A DNA stretch of 24,172 nt from Chara braunii (Eukaryota > Streptophyta > Charophyceae > Charales > Characeae), in the NCBI GenBank assembly GCA_003427395.1, contig BFEA01000256.1:1553648-1577819 (forward strand), read 5' to 3'. Shown piece by piece: positions 9,132-17,619 of the stretch (positions within the stretch are counted from its first letter, which is position 1; each line of letters begins with the position of its first letter). The position numbers and the translations under genes were made by a program. The notes under the pieces are model-generated. The model did no database searches and was not told the origin of the DNA. It saw only the letters and a program-made list of their open reading frames with translations.

Positions 9132-9194
9132 CCCCTTGAACGTGCAAGGGGCAAATCCGAGTGTACCTACCACCCAAACAGCGGCTAGGTACAC
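9132..9194. repeat. Two adjacent perfect hairpins
   Basis: CCCCTTG-AACGTG-CAAGGGG at 9132-9151, then GTGTACCTA (9161-9169) pairing with TAGGTACAC (9186-9194). Confidence 0.75.
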
Positions 9195-9349
9195 TGACAC
9201 ACTACCGGTCTGCTCCCCCGGGCACAACATTTACTGCTCGCCTTGAATAGACTAGCCCTCTAGGACAAAAACCAACGCTACCATCGCGTTCGCCCTCGGC
9301 CAAAACCCTTAGAATAACCCTCATTCCGCTCGGTTTCGTGCAGAAATGA

Positions 9350-10200
9350 GCGAAAAAGCTAACTTTCTTCTTCTTCTCCTCTTCGTCGGCCAGAGCCCCG
9401 GCGCACCCCGTTTCTCAACTGACTTTTCTTTTACTAATCCTTGCTTAAATCTATCTTCGAATTCAGATTCGCCGAACCCACAAACCCCTATCTCCGTCTT
9501 TATCTCGCTCGATTCTGTCAAGAATCGAGTATTATCTCAACTTTCCTACCCCCTAATTCTCCCCTCCGCCATAACTTCACGGAGCAGCCTTTTCAGCTAA
9601 CTCTTTTTTTTCTAATCTTTTACTGAATCTAACTACAGATTCAGATTCGCCCTCCCCCAAAACCCCAGTTTCGTCTCTTCCCCTGCCCGATTTCGTCAAG
9701 GATAGGGTGGGGTTCGCGTTTTCAGCCTCAGCCTCCGCCTGCTCCTGCTCACTTTCGCCATCTTCGTCCTCTGCGCCTGCATGCACCCGATACGGCCTCC
9801 GGGTCAGGTTCACTCCCATGCTACCCACTTGTTGCCCGTCTTCCCGCCTTGCCTCCCCGTAGACTCTCAGTCCCCGTTCGATTTCAGCCCGTCACTACCA
9901 CCTCCGGCAGCGCCCGACCAGTCTCTCCGCCATCTCCAGCTCCCTCGCTGCCTGTCTGAACTTCGAACGCACCCGGCGCGCTAACCCGCCCGGGTTCATT
10001 CCTTCCTCTGCGGCATCCTCTCCCTGCGTTAGTGCCCCGTCACTACAGTAGCTGCGCCTGCTCCACCCTGCCCTTACAGCGCTGCCCCGCTAGCTCTCAA
10101 CTCGCCCCGGCTGCGCTGCTGCTCCTCCAATGTCGAATGCACTTGGCGCCGCCCCCGTCCAGGTTCATCCGCTCCCCTTGCAGCTCTTCTCCCGCCAAAC
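9350..10200. repeat. Degenerate tandem repeats, period about 175-185 bp
   Basis: ATTCAGATTCGCC occurs at 9461 and 9639 (178 bp apart), followed in both by AACCC/CCCC- and TCTCCGTCT-like stretches. A second block, close to TCGAAYGCACCYGG...GGGTTCATTCC, recurs near 9777, 9962 and 10133. Copies are strongly diverged. The region is pyrimidine-rich on the plus strand, which keeps frames open by chance. Confidence 0.5.
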
Positions 10201-10555
10201 ATGCCTCCCCCAGCCGTAGCAGCCCTGGTCGATATCACGTTCGGATTCCCCCGCGGCTTCAGCGGTCCCGCCAGCTTGAGGAGATCTTTCGGGGTGAGCC
10301 AGCAACTGGATCTCCCGATCAGTCTTCCGCCTCTATACACAGGTCCGTCGAGCGACTTGTACGTAGAAATACTGCAGTATGTACCACAGTCTTCCACCGG
10401 CCTCCTCCGCACGGATGAAGTACTCCGCCCCTTCGGGCGTTCAACGGGCACGCACACTGTCGAAGCCTTTACAGTAGATCGGGGCAATCGTCCCGTGCCC
10501 CTGCCGGACAGCGGGCATATGCGAATCTTCTCTATACCGTTCCAAATTTTACGGA

Positions 10556-10579
10556 TGTCCCGAAGGATTAATCGGGACA
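10556..10579. repeat. Perfect hairpin, 7-bp stem
   Basis: TGTCCCG at 10556-10562 pairs with CGGGACA at 10573-10579. Confidence 0.75.
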
Positions 10580-10641
10580 ATGCCCCTACGAAAAGCCAAA
10601 GGCCACTCGGCCCGTGCCCTGGGTCTGTATCCTGACAGTTC

Positions 10642-10655
10642 GTGGGTATACCCAC
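10642..10655. repeat. Perfect 14-bp palindrome
   Basis: GTGGGTATACCCAC, fully self-complementary. Confidence 0.8.
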
Positions 10656-11334
10656 TGAGCTAGGACTCTTGGGTGCCTGCCACACCCACGGCACCGCGTC
10701 CCAATCAAAGCATAGCCACGAAAACCGTTCGTAATTGCACTTCAGGCGACCCCGCGAATACAACACACCCCCATGCGCTCCTACCGCAGTCTCGTGTCCC
10801 ACAAAGGGACCAAGAACAATAAGGGAAATAAAATATCAGTAACGTCGGGGGACCGCGGGGTTGCAGGCACCTTGCCAGCCCTGCGGATTGGGCCCGCCGC
10901 CGCACCCACAAGCAAAACCGAGGGGGATAGCCCCACAGGGCCCTCAACCCCTCAGTCTTTCGTTCCACACTACTCCTCTGCCGCTGCGCCGACGCCCACT
11001 GGCCTCGATCCCCGAGCCTCTGCCGTGCTAGTCCCCTGTCGTAACCAATAGGGCTAAGCCCAAGCCTGGGACTGAGTCCCGCAGAATACCATATAGGCAG
11101 TGCGGCGCGGCGCTTTGGGCCAACAAACCGGCTACGCGGCTCCCAGTGCCCGCGCCGGCTTGCTTATACCGTGCCATAATTGCCCCGCGCGCCATCCTAC
11201 GACACCCCGCTCGCCGCATGAAGTCGCGCTGTCGTTGCCGATGCCGTCGTCGGGGTCGTTCTCCGCACGCGCGCTCGACTCGGTCAAACATAGCCATCGA
11301 AAGAAAATATCCCTTAGATCCTAGTTTAATCAAG

Positions 11335-11340
11335 AATAAA
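11335..11340 (+). terminator. Candidate poly(A) signal of the insert (plus strand)
   Basis: AATAAA followed by an A-rich run. Together with the TATA at 4934 it would bracket a plus-strand transcript containing the stem-loop array. Short motif, so low confidence. Confidence 0.2.
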
Positions 11341-11526
11341 CAAAAATAAAAATAAAGATAAAAATAGAAACGAACCGTTTGGCGCCCGCGCCGACTTTAT
11401 AGTCAACGATAGAAACGAAATCACGCGCGCCTCAAACTTGCGCGCCCACACACCTTTTGTTCTAGTCAACCTTTCGGCCATCGTAACCGCACAGACGCAA
11501 CCGCGCCTCGCGCAGTATACTTGACT

Positions 11527-13554
11527 TTAGACCAAACTCATTTTTCTGTCATTTGCGAAAACCAGGGCGGATACCCTCGTAAGGGTATTCGCGCCGAAAG
11601 CGAGGAAGTCAACTTCCTTAGACTCCTCCCAAGGCTCAGTGTAAAGCACATGAATTGCAGCAGCCTTGGATTCAGCGTCGTTCCGGGCTTCAAGAGTGGG
11701 TTGTTGATCAGATTCAGGCTCATTAGAGAGGCCTGCAACTGATGTTCCAGCTTCCCTTGTTGTAGGGAGTGCTGAACTTTGCTTGTTTCCCTGAAGTCTG
11801 TAACAGTCCTGCACAGCATGCCCAGGCTTCTGACAATGCAGGCATATGCGTAGTTTAGATCTTGTTTCCCATTCCTTTTGAATGATACGGAGGGCTTCCC
11901 AAGGCTTGGTTGATGCATCCTCCGGTTTCTCAGGGATCTTTGCGTTCTTAGGGAGGTGGACAACAATTCCCCTACCCGAACCACGGTTGGGCCCCTTGTT
12001 TGAAGCAGTCTTTCTAAAAGCATTCAACTTTTCATCTTCGTTGATGTCAGACTCAATGGCTGATGTGGAACAGCCCATATCGGAGTCCGNCTCTANATCG
12101 TCATCTAGAGACAGATCATCCGCATAGGACTGATCTTCANCCTCCNGATGATCATGCAGTGCAAGCTGGTTGCTGCTTCCANACCGCTTGCGTTGTGGTT
12201 TCCCACCTGCAGCGGGCGCCTTCTTCCGCCTGGCGAGGTCCTTGGCCTCTAGGTTGACTAGATCCGTCATGAGCTCTCGCCAGGTGGAGTGGTCTTTGAG
12301 TGCCAACAGGGAGAGATACTCTTTGGGGGCCACTCCCATGACTACATCTATACAAGACACGTCAGTCATTCCCAGGTCTGGAGTAGTGAACAAACCAGTC
12401 AAGTGTTGTTCCAAAGCTTGCATGGAGGACCTCCATGTTTGACCCTTGAGGGCCTCAAGCTTCAGCCTAGCCTTGAGTGCAGCATGCTTGTCTTGGTATC
12501 GTGCGATGAGAAGGTCCTCAAGGGTGCGTACTGGGGTTACCTTCAGCCACTCAGTCAGGTCAATTCTTGCATAACCTGCAGCAACAGCTTGGAGCTCAAT
12601 GTAATTCCGTACGGCGGGCTGAGTATTAGTCCCCATGATCATACTTCGGTCCTCTTGCAGTGTCTGCATGACCTTGAAGTATGACCGCATGGAACTAATC
12701 CAGGAGGTGATGTCCGCCTTCCCGTCGTATTTGGACGGCAGCGTGGCCGCCCGCTTGTCCACCATGGGACCGCTGTACTGAACGCCAGTGAGGACTGTGG
12801 CGTTTTGGGCTGATGTCCATGCACTTGGGACTATGACTAGTGCAGAACTACCGGCGCTGCCGCTCGAGGAGTTGGCACTGGTTCTTGCGCTTGCCACAGA
12901 TCCACTTGCCCTTGTCATGAGGACTGTGTTAGGTTGAGAGACCGGGACTGCAGCAGGTCGAGGGTTAGGAGGGCGGGGGATAGCCAATTGATACTGTTTG
13001 AGGCTGGTTATCTTAGCCTGCAGCTCTTGCTTTCGCTGCTCTAGTGCTGTCACATGGGACTCAAGGTTTTCCAAGGTCCGCAGTCGGACCAAGGCTGCTA
13101 CGGCAGCAGCTAGTTCCTCCTGAAACCGGTCAGCATTGGCTTCCCGGATCCGAAGGAGAGCCATCTGATCAGCAATGTTGGCAGCTCTAGCTGCTGCCGC
13201 TGCCTCCCTTTCCCTCTGCACAGCATCATCATACAGTTTCTGGAAGAACGGTCTTTCGCTCTCGTCTGCCGCATCCAGCATGGCCTGCCATTGGGCAAAT
13301 GTGATGTTTGACATGCCGAAGGAAGGGATGTCAGTAGAGCTCTCAAGAGGGGTCCGCTCTCTCCTGACGCTTGGACGAACACTCCTCTTGCCCCTCCTCA
13401 CAATCTCAAACAAAACACCTTCTCTCTCTCTTTCTTCTCTTTTCGCTGTCTGCGAACGGGTCTCGATGCTGGACATAGATAGTTCAGATGAAAGAAACAA
13501 ACTGAAAGTCACACAGAGAAGAAGGTAGAACTCCGAGCCAGAGTTGCGAATCAT
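11527..13554 (-). CDS. gag: Gag (capsid/nucleocapsid), 3' end replaced by insert sequence
   Basis: A 675-codon frame starts at ATG 13554; in-frame ATGs at 13476 (MSSIETRSQTAKR) and 13314 are alternatives, and the first 26 residues are hydrophobic and may not be used. An Arg-rich region is followed by an Ala/Glu/Arg-rich coiled coil (about residues 105-195). A Ser/Ala linker leads to a retrotransposon capsid region (from about WISSMRSYFKVMQ to LVNLEAKDLARR), then an acidic stretch with five unresolved residues. A CCHC zinc knuckle, CLHCQKPGHAVQDC, occupies about residues 571-584 and would bind element RNA. Native sequence seems to stop at about residue 647; the last 28 codons read into the insert. 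Apart from that the frame is intact, unlike pol. Confidence 0.92.
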   Translation of the reverse strand: MIRNSGSEFYLLLCVTFSLFLSSELSMSSIETRSQTAKREEREREGVLFEIVRRGKRSVRPSVRRERTPLESSTDIPSFGMSNITFAQWQAMLDAADESERPFFQKLYDDAVQREREAAAAARAANIADQMALLRIREANADRFQEELAAAVAALVRLRTLENLESHVTALEQRKQELQAKITSLKQYQLAIPRPPNPRPAAVPVSQPNTVLMTRASGSVASARTSANSSSGSAGSSALVIVPSAWTSAQNATVLTGVQYSGPMVDKRAATLPSKYDGKADITSWISSMRSYFKVMQTLQEDRSMIMGTNTQPAVRNYIELQAVAAGYARIDLTEWLKVTPVRTLEDLLIARYQDKHAALKARLKLEALKGQTWRSSMQALEQHLTGLFTTPDLGMTDVSCIDVVMGVAPKEYLSLLALKDHSTWRELMTDLVNLEAKDLARRKKAPAAGGKPQRKRXGSSNQLALHDHXEXEDQSYADDLSLDDDXEXDSDMGCSTSAIESDINEDEKLNAFRKTASNKGPNRGSGRGIVVHLPKNAKIPEKPEDASTKPWEALRIIQKEWETRSKLRICLHCQKPGHAVQDCYRLQGNKQSSALPTTREAGTSVAGLSNEPESDQQPTLEARNDAESKAAAIHVLYTEPWEESKEVDFLAFGANTLTRVSALVFANDRKMSLV
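11567..11592. repeat. Hairpin near right end of insert
   Basis: GCGGATACCCT and AGGGTATTCGC pair over 11 positions with one mismatch around CGTA, 20 bp inside the right boundary. The left end also begins with a stem-loop. Confidence 0.7.
11613..11621. repeat. Right 9-bp putative target-site duplication
   Basis: CTTCCTTAG, identical to 4442-4450, at the point where gag sequence gives way to the insert. Confidence 0.55.
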
Positions 13555-14620
13555 TTGGACTTAGAGAGCGGCACGTCGCAGAATAAATAAAAAATTAAAT
13601 AAATAAAAAATAAACAGAAGAGAGGACTGATTTATAGAACGGGCCCGATCAGATCAGCTGGAGATCCCCTCTTGTCTAACCTGACAAGGGACATGCATCA
13701 CAATAAATCAGCCGAAGAAAACTAACTGCAGCAATGGAGATTTCGAGGGGTGCAGACGGTCGCCGAGTCAGACGCGTGGCAGTATGTGATAACAGGGGGT
13801 AAGACTAGTCGAGATCCCCTTGAAAGGAATGCCCTTGCTAGCCGTATGTCCCCCAAGTTCAGCACAGCAAAGGAAAAGCACTGGCGGCAACAGATTTGGG
13901 CCCAAAAGGTCCTGTCCCGTTGGGCCTGGTCCCACTAGGTCCCGAGGGGTCCAAAGTAGGTCGTGGACCAGGACCAACGTGATAGGGGTACCAAGTCGGT
14001 CCCAAACTGCCTCTACCGTACTGAAAAGGAAAAGACGACTTTTAGCAAGAACTTACCCCTACAACCATTCAAAAATGAAAAGACTTTGCACCGTAGAAAG
14101 ATATGTCATTTAGAGCAGATACATCATCCATCCATCCATCAGGTGAGAAAGCAATCCNCAAGCTCACACACACAACCAAGACCGTAGAGAAGAGGAAGAG
14201 AGCCCAGCACACCCCCAACAGGCCATGAAGCACCAAGCAACCTCCCACGGGCATACCAAGGTCACACGGCACTTACCTGTGAGGCCCGACCTCCAAAGAT
14301 GGATAACGAGTCACTCCCCTCCTGACCCCTAGCTACCACTACACAAAGTGTCCTAGCATGACTAAGAGGGCTTTCCTACACCCCTGTTGCAAAGCCGGAT
14401 CCCCCGTCGATGCCTGAAGACCAAAGTAGCAACTTGCAGCAATCCGATGCAGATATGGCAGCCTCCGATCAAGTCTCCCTTTTGAGGGGAAGCCCAAAAG
14501 TCACTCAATGTCTTCCTGGAGTCCAGATTCCAGGTGCGAGTACCTCTCACTCTCTACTCCCTCTCGCTTACTCCAATCAGCCTCCTTTGTGTCTCGCCAC
14601 CCCATCCATTCACTCAGTCA

Positions 14621-14663
14621 ACCTGGTTAGGTCAAATGTCGACCCAACATGACCTAACCAGGT
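14621..14663 (-). promoter_or_regulatory. Long leader hairpin with self-complementary loop (dimerisation-like)
   Basis: Perfect 14-bp arms (14621-14634 ACCTGGTTAGGTCA, 14650-14663 its reverse complement) close a 15-nt loop that contains the palindrome GTCGAC (14638-14643). It lies about 130 nt downstream of the primer site in element sense. A self-complementary hexamer in the loop of a stable leader hairpin is the layout of retroviral dimer-initiation sites; the function here is inferred. Confidence 0.6.
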
Positions 14664-14700
14664 GGGGGCAGCATCCACATACCTCACTGCCCCACTTAAC

Positions 14701-14757
14701 CCTAACTTCCAACCCTAATCCGAAGTTAGGTTAGCCCTGACCTAATTCGGAATTAGG
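14701..14757 (-). repeat. Two further leader hairpins
   Basis: CCTAACTTC (14701-14709) pairs with GAAGTTAGG (14722-14730). CCTAATTC-G-GAATTAGG occupies 14741-14757. The arms of the two are related to each other, which suggests duplication of a CCTAA(C/T)TTC foldback. Confidence 0.75.
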
Positions 14758-14795
14758 TTTAGGGTGACTAACACCTCCCGCCAGCAAGTAAGTCC

Positions 14796-14807
14796 GCTCC
14801 GATACCA
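14796..14807 (-). other. Primer binding site, initiator-Met tRNA type
   Basis: On the minus strand this reads TGGTATCGGAGC, two bases after the LTR end (...ATAACA-AT). It differs at one position from TGGTATCAGAGC, the usual plant tRNA-iMet primer site. It proves that the right LTR is the 5' LTR and that the element is on the minus strand. Confidence 0.9.
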
Positions 14808-14920
14808 ATTGTTATGATCCTGGTCATTTCCCAAGTGCAAATTCTCAATGAAAGACAATGCCACCCAATTGCGAAAGAAATGAAAGCACTTGCAAAGAGA
14901 TAAAGACCAGAGGAGAGGTA

Positions 14921-14923
14921 AAG

Positions 14924-14953
<30 letters not shown>
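14921..14953. repeat. (AAG)11 microsatellite in LTR
   Basis: Eleven AAG units on the plus strand, or (CTT)n in element sense. Confidence 0.95.
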
Positions 14954-14955
<2 letters not shown>

Positions 14956-15200
14956 CACCAGCAAGACCAATGACAATTCTCCCTTCTCTCTCCACCTTCC
15001 TCCTCCTCCTTCTCTTCACCAATCTTATTCTTCTCTCAATAATAATAATAACAATGAATGGATGAACCAGAATCAATATCCGAAGTTCCCTCTTACGGCT
15101 GACTCAACCCAACAACAACACCAACAACAACCAGTCCACCATAGCTATGGCTTCCCTCCTTCATCCTCCTCTCTCATGCCTAGGCTATGGCGGACTACCC

Positions 15201-15300
15201 CAAGCAGCTAGGGTGCTGTACTGATGTCCAAAGGACATCCCAAGCAGCTATGGTGCTGCGCTGTTGCCCAAAGGACCACTCAAAGCAGCTATGCCGCTGC
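15201..15300. repeat. 40-bp tandem repeat in LTR
   Basis: CAAGCAGCTA blocks begin at 15201, 15241 and 15281 (third slightly changed, partial). The first unit carries the hairpin GATGTCC-AAA-GGACATC (15223-15239). Confidence 0.8.
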
Positions 15301-15586
15301 TGACTTGGTCCGCTATGCCCGACTCTGCCTCGAGCTTCCCTGGTGCCACACTACCCCAACTGGGGCCTTCCAGATGCAGCGCCCAACAAGGTGATGAAGA
15401 TGGTGTCTTCCATAGCCAGGTAAGTGCCTCGCCACTCTCTCCCTCAACCTCCTTCTTCCTCCTCCTCACACTGGGCCGCGCCATAGCCAGGTTGAGCGCC
15501 CAGCTACCTTCACCTCCACCCAGCGCTGTAGCAGACCAGCGCTAGCGCTCCAGCAGCATGTCGCCAATCCTTGCATTCCGCAAATG

Positions 15587-15609
15587 AGGAAGAGCTCTTC
15601 GCTCTTCCT
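15587..15609. repeat. LTR hairpin, perfect 9-bp stem
   Basis: AGGAAGAGC-TCTTC-GCTCTTCCT. In the other LTR (about 209-231) the stem is unchanged and only the loop has a C-to-T difference. Confidence 0.75.
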
Positions 15610-16004
15610 GAAGATATAGCTGCCTACCGGCCTCCTGGGCGGTGACTTCCTAGGCCAAGCGGCCTCCCAGCAGCCGGTACCTCCTCCCTTTCGGAGGGAA
15701 ACATCATTGCAGGCTCTGTTATTGTCCGGACAGGCCCTAGACCCGGGCTACTTGGACTGGTACCGGCCTACCTCTAGCCTACCACTACTGGGCCTCTGAA
15801 AATGCCAACTTTTTGTCTTCTTCTGCTCGGCCTCCAGTACCCGACACTCATACCACTACTCGAGTGGTACCGGCCTACCTGCTCTAAGTGCCGCGGCCTA
15901 CCCCACCGCTACTTGAGTGTTTACCCCCCTGCAACCCTCACAATCACGGCCACAGGTAAGTACCGGCCCGGCGGGCCTTGCAACCAACAAGTGCCCTTGT
16001 GGGT

Positions 16005-16127
16005 CACACACACACACACACCCAACCGGCAAGCACTCAGACAGGCATGCAAACCAGCAGGCACGCACACACACAACCGGCAAGCACCTCAGACAGGCAT
16101 GCAACCCAGCAGGCACGCACACACACA
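16005..16127. repeat. CA-rich 51-bp tandem repeat in LTR
   Basis: AACCGGCAAGCAC starts at 16024 and 16075, each followed by a TCAGACAGGCATGCAA block and a CACACACA run. The other LTR has the same two units, with N bases where the assembly is unsure. Confidence 0.85.
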
Positions 16128-16284
16128 GACTTGGGACCACAGCAGAATGCGGGAATCACAGCAAGGCATTCATTCCAGTGACAAATCCCATAAATCAGCA
16201 GTGTTCTCAGTCTGTGTTTTTGGCGGGTCATTACAAAAAGAAAAAGAAAAAGAAAAGATGGATCCCTACTCGCAACCGCACGAG

Positions 16285-16300
16285 CCGCACGGCCGTGCGG
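16285..16300. repeat. Perfect 16-bp GC palindrome
   Basis: CCGCACGGCCGTGCGG, followed by further CGCACG/CGTGCG words. Confidence 0.8.
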
Positions 16301-16522
16301 TGCAGTGCGCCGCACGACGTGCGCGACCTGCCTGTGCGCCGCACCAGCAACAATTTCTGTTTTTTCCCCCGCTTTTTTTCACTGTTTTCATAGATGCAGA
16401 AGGGTGTAGTACCTGAGGAAGAGTTCCTGTTGAGCATCAGAATAGCCTAGGGTCAGAAATAGCCTCAACTAGGTGTCTGGGACATCAGTCTTGACAGTTA
16501 TGTGGCGACATTACTCTCCCAG

Positions 16523-16542
16523 TTTTTTTTGTTTTTTTTTTT
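16523..16542 (-). other. Candidate poly(A) tail of the LINE (T run on plus strand)
   Basis: Eight T, one G, eleven T. It lies downstream of the LINE in LINE sense, so it may be its tail; about 1 kb of unassigned sequence separates them, so the link is tentative. Confidence 0.3.
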
Positions 16543-17619
16543 CATGCTCGTGTACCGTACGTTCCCGTGTGCCACATGGATCCTGTGCGCTCGTGCGCCA
16601 CACGTGTTGCCTGCATAGCGTGCGCTTGCATGTATGGAAACTGGGTCCATGACCACGACCTCGCTCTCAACTTTTCTGCTCTACACTAACACTCTTCATG
16701 AACATGAGCTAACAGCTGGCCGCAAAGAAGCAGTAAGACGACCACCTCCTTTCTCTGCTACGTTCAAGGGCCAGTGTCTATCTAACTAAAAACCAGCAGA
16801 AGAGAAACACCAAAACCACCTACCCTCCCTTTCACTTTCTACTTTCTACTTTGAAGATCCAGCATCTATCTAGATGTGATGTAACACCCTCAAATTCAAC
16901 ATACTTTGAAGAGCCTGTGATGGCACGGTAACCTCATGCCCAACCCGTCTTGCTGATCGGAGTGAGTGTAGGCCCAAAAAGCATGAAGAAGGGGTGTGCC
17001 AAGGATCTTTGGGAAGAAGGGATTTGGAGTCCCGGGTTGGAGTGTCAGGTCCTTTTGCGTGGTTATGGAGAATCGGCTCAGCTGATTATCGAGCATAGAG
17101 GAGGGGCAAAAGTGCAAATCGCCAAGTACTCTCACTTTGTATACCCATTCCTTTGCTAACCAGAACACTTCGTCTGGGGAGCCTCTGATGAGATGGTTCT
17201 GTCGGGTTTTGTAGAACGTGTTCACCAGCACCTCGTTCTGTCCAACCTCTAGCACATTACCTACCCGAGTCTCATCCCCATTGAGTACCCCCCAGTCCCT
17301 TTCCCGAAGAGTCGGTCCCCGCCCCACTCTATCGGAAGGGAGAAACAATTTCCTCCAACCTCTCCCCTATCTATGGCAATGTGGCAGTTTCTCTCTTAGC
17401 TGCTGTTCCATTACCCAGTCCCTTCGCACACTGTCCCGTGGATGCCCCACTTCGGTGAGCCCCCTCCGGACCGAGGATTCCCAAGGCCCTCCCAAGCTTA
17501 AACCACCAGTACCTTTCCCAGCTATTTTTTCAGAGGCGTGTCGGGTAGCGCGCTGGCCTGAAACGGAAGTGCGGCCGCCGATAAATTGAATCGACTGCGA
17601 GTCTTGATTTTAGGGCCGG

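Larger units (their letters stand above)
7424..9340. other. Non-coding middle-right part of insert
   Basis: No recognisable gene. Notable foldbacks are 8739-8779 (9-bp arms GAGGGATAC/GTATCCCTC), 9132-9151 (CCCCTTG/CAAGGGG) and 9161-9194 (9-bp arms GTGTACCTA/TAGGTACAC). Otherwise I see nothing in this stretch. Confidence 0.6.
4451..11612. mobile_element. Nested 7.16-kb non-coding, hairpin-rich insert of unknown class
   Basis: It separates gag from protease inside an otherwise normally ordered element and is bounded by 9-bp direct repeats. The gag frame runs 28 meaningless codons into it before a stop at 11527. No frame in it shows a protein family; the longest (10074-10802, minus) crosses repeats and palindromes and looks random. 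It has a GC-rich left part (4451-5280), an AT-rich middle (5280-7430) with tandem repeats and a stem-loop array, an unremarkable stretch (7430-9340), and a GC-rich, pyrimidine-biased right part (9340-11612). Short perfect hairpins recur throughout. TG...CA ends, a primer site, and Helitron CTRR ends were looked for and not found. It could be a non-autonomous DNA transposon, a decayed LTR derivative or captured host DNA. Confidence 0.6.
10200..11612. other. GC-rich right part of insert, hairpin-rich
   Basis: No protein family is seen in any frame. It contains perfect hairpins at 10556-10579 (TGTCCCG/CGGGACA), 10642-10655 (14-bp palindrome GTGGGTATACCCAC), 11068-11080 (GGGACT-G-AGTCCC) and 11567-11592 (11-bp arms, one mismatch, loop CGTA). 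A plus-strand AATAAA lies at 11335-11340 in an A-rich stretch. Confidence 0.6.
13555..14795 (-). other. Retrotransposon leader (between primer site and gag)
   Basis: About 1.24 kb of non-coding sequence with one N at 14158. The part next to the primer site holds strong hairpins (14621-14663, 14701-14730, 14741-14757). In retroelements this region carries packaging and dimerisation signals. Confidence 0.8.
1..16235 (-). mobile_element. Ty3/gypsy (chromovirus-like) LTR retrotransposon, minus strand, 3' LTR truncated by window
   Basis: Two copies of one long terminal repeat (1-844 and 14810-16235) flank an internal domain carrying, on the minus strand, gag, protease, reverse transcriptase, RNase H, integrase and a chromodomain-like tail. 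That order (integrase after RNase H) is the Ty3/gypsy order. A primer binding site lies 2 bp inside the right LTR and a polypurine tract abuts the left LTR, which fixes the orientation. Without the 7.16-kb nested insert and one 9-bp copy, the internal domain is about 6.8 kb, normal for the family. The first 571 bp of the left LTR (by comparison with the right one) lie outside the window, so the target-site duplication cannot be checked; the right flank begins AAAAG. The copy is coding-dead in pol. Confidence 0.95.
14810..16235 (-). repeat. 5' LTR (complete, 1426 bp)
   Basis: In element sense it begins TGTAATGACCCGCC at 16235 and ends CCAGGATCATAACA at 14810, so it has the canonical TG...CA ends. 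It is matched by 1-844. It contains an (AAG)11 run, a 40-bp tandem repeat, a strong hairpin, TATATC on the minus strand at 15614-15619 as a weak TATA candidate, and a CA-rich 51-bp tandem repeat. It would supply promoter and poly(A) site for the element. Confidence 0.94.
16236..17600. other. Flank of retrotransposon, no recognised gene
   Basis: It starts with an A-rich run (AAAAG repeats, 16236-16257). A 16-bp perfect palindrome lies at 16285-16300 and a T-rich run at 16523-16542. A 150-codon minus frame at 16896-17348 may be decayed LINE 3' sequence, but I recognise no family in it. Confidence 0.6.

Noticed and set aside
10556-10660. tRNA-like folds in the GC-rich right part of the insert
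   Set aside because: Hairpins are present, but no set of acceptor, D, anticodon and T arms with the expected invariant bases could be assembled.
10074-10802. 242-codon open frame on the minus strand inside the insert
   Set aside because: It lies in GC-rich, strand-biased repeats, crosses perfect hairpins, overlaps another long frame on the plus strand and shows no domain. Chance openness explains it.
4451-11612. Mutator-like or Helitron classification of the insert
   Set aside because: The 9-bp duplication would suit a Mutator-like element, but I could find no terminal inverted repeat or transposase. Helitron ends (5' TC, 3' hairpin plus CTRR) do not fit the boundaries.
15802-16416. 204-codon plus-strand frame in the LTR
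   Set aside because: It is antisense to the element, made of CA-rich tandem repeats and ends beyond the LTR boundary in unrelated flank. The same frame in the other LTR (from 424) exists only because LTRs are copies.
16896-17348. 150-codon minus-strand frame downstream of the LINE
   Set aside because: It could be LINE 3' sequence, but I recognise no conserved block; it is mentioned only as part of the flank.
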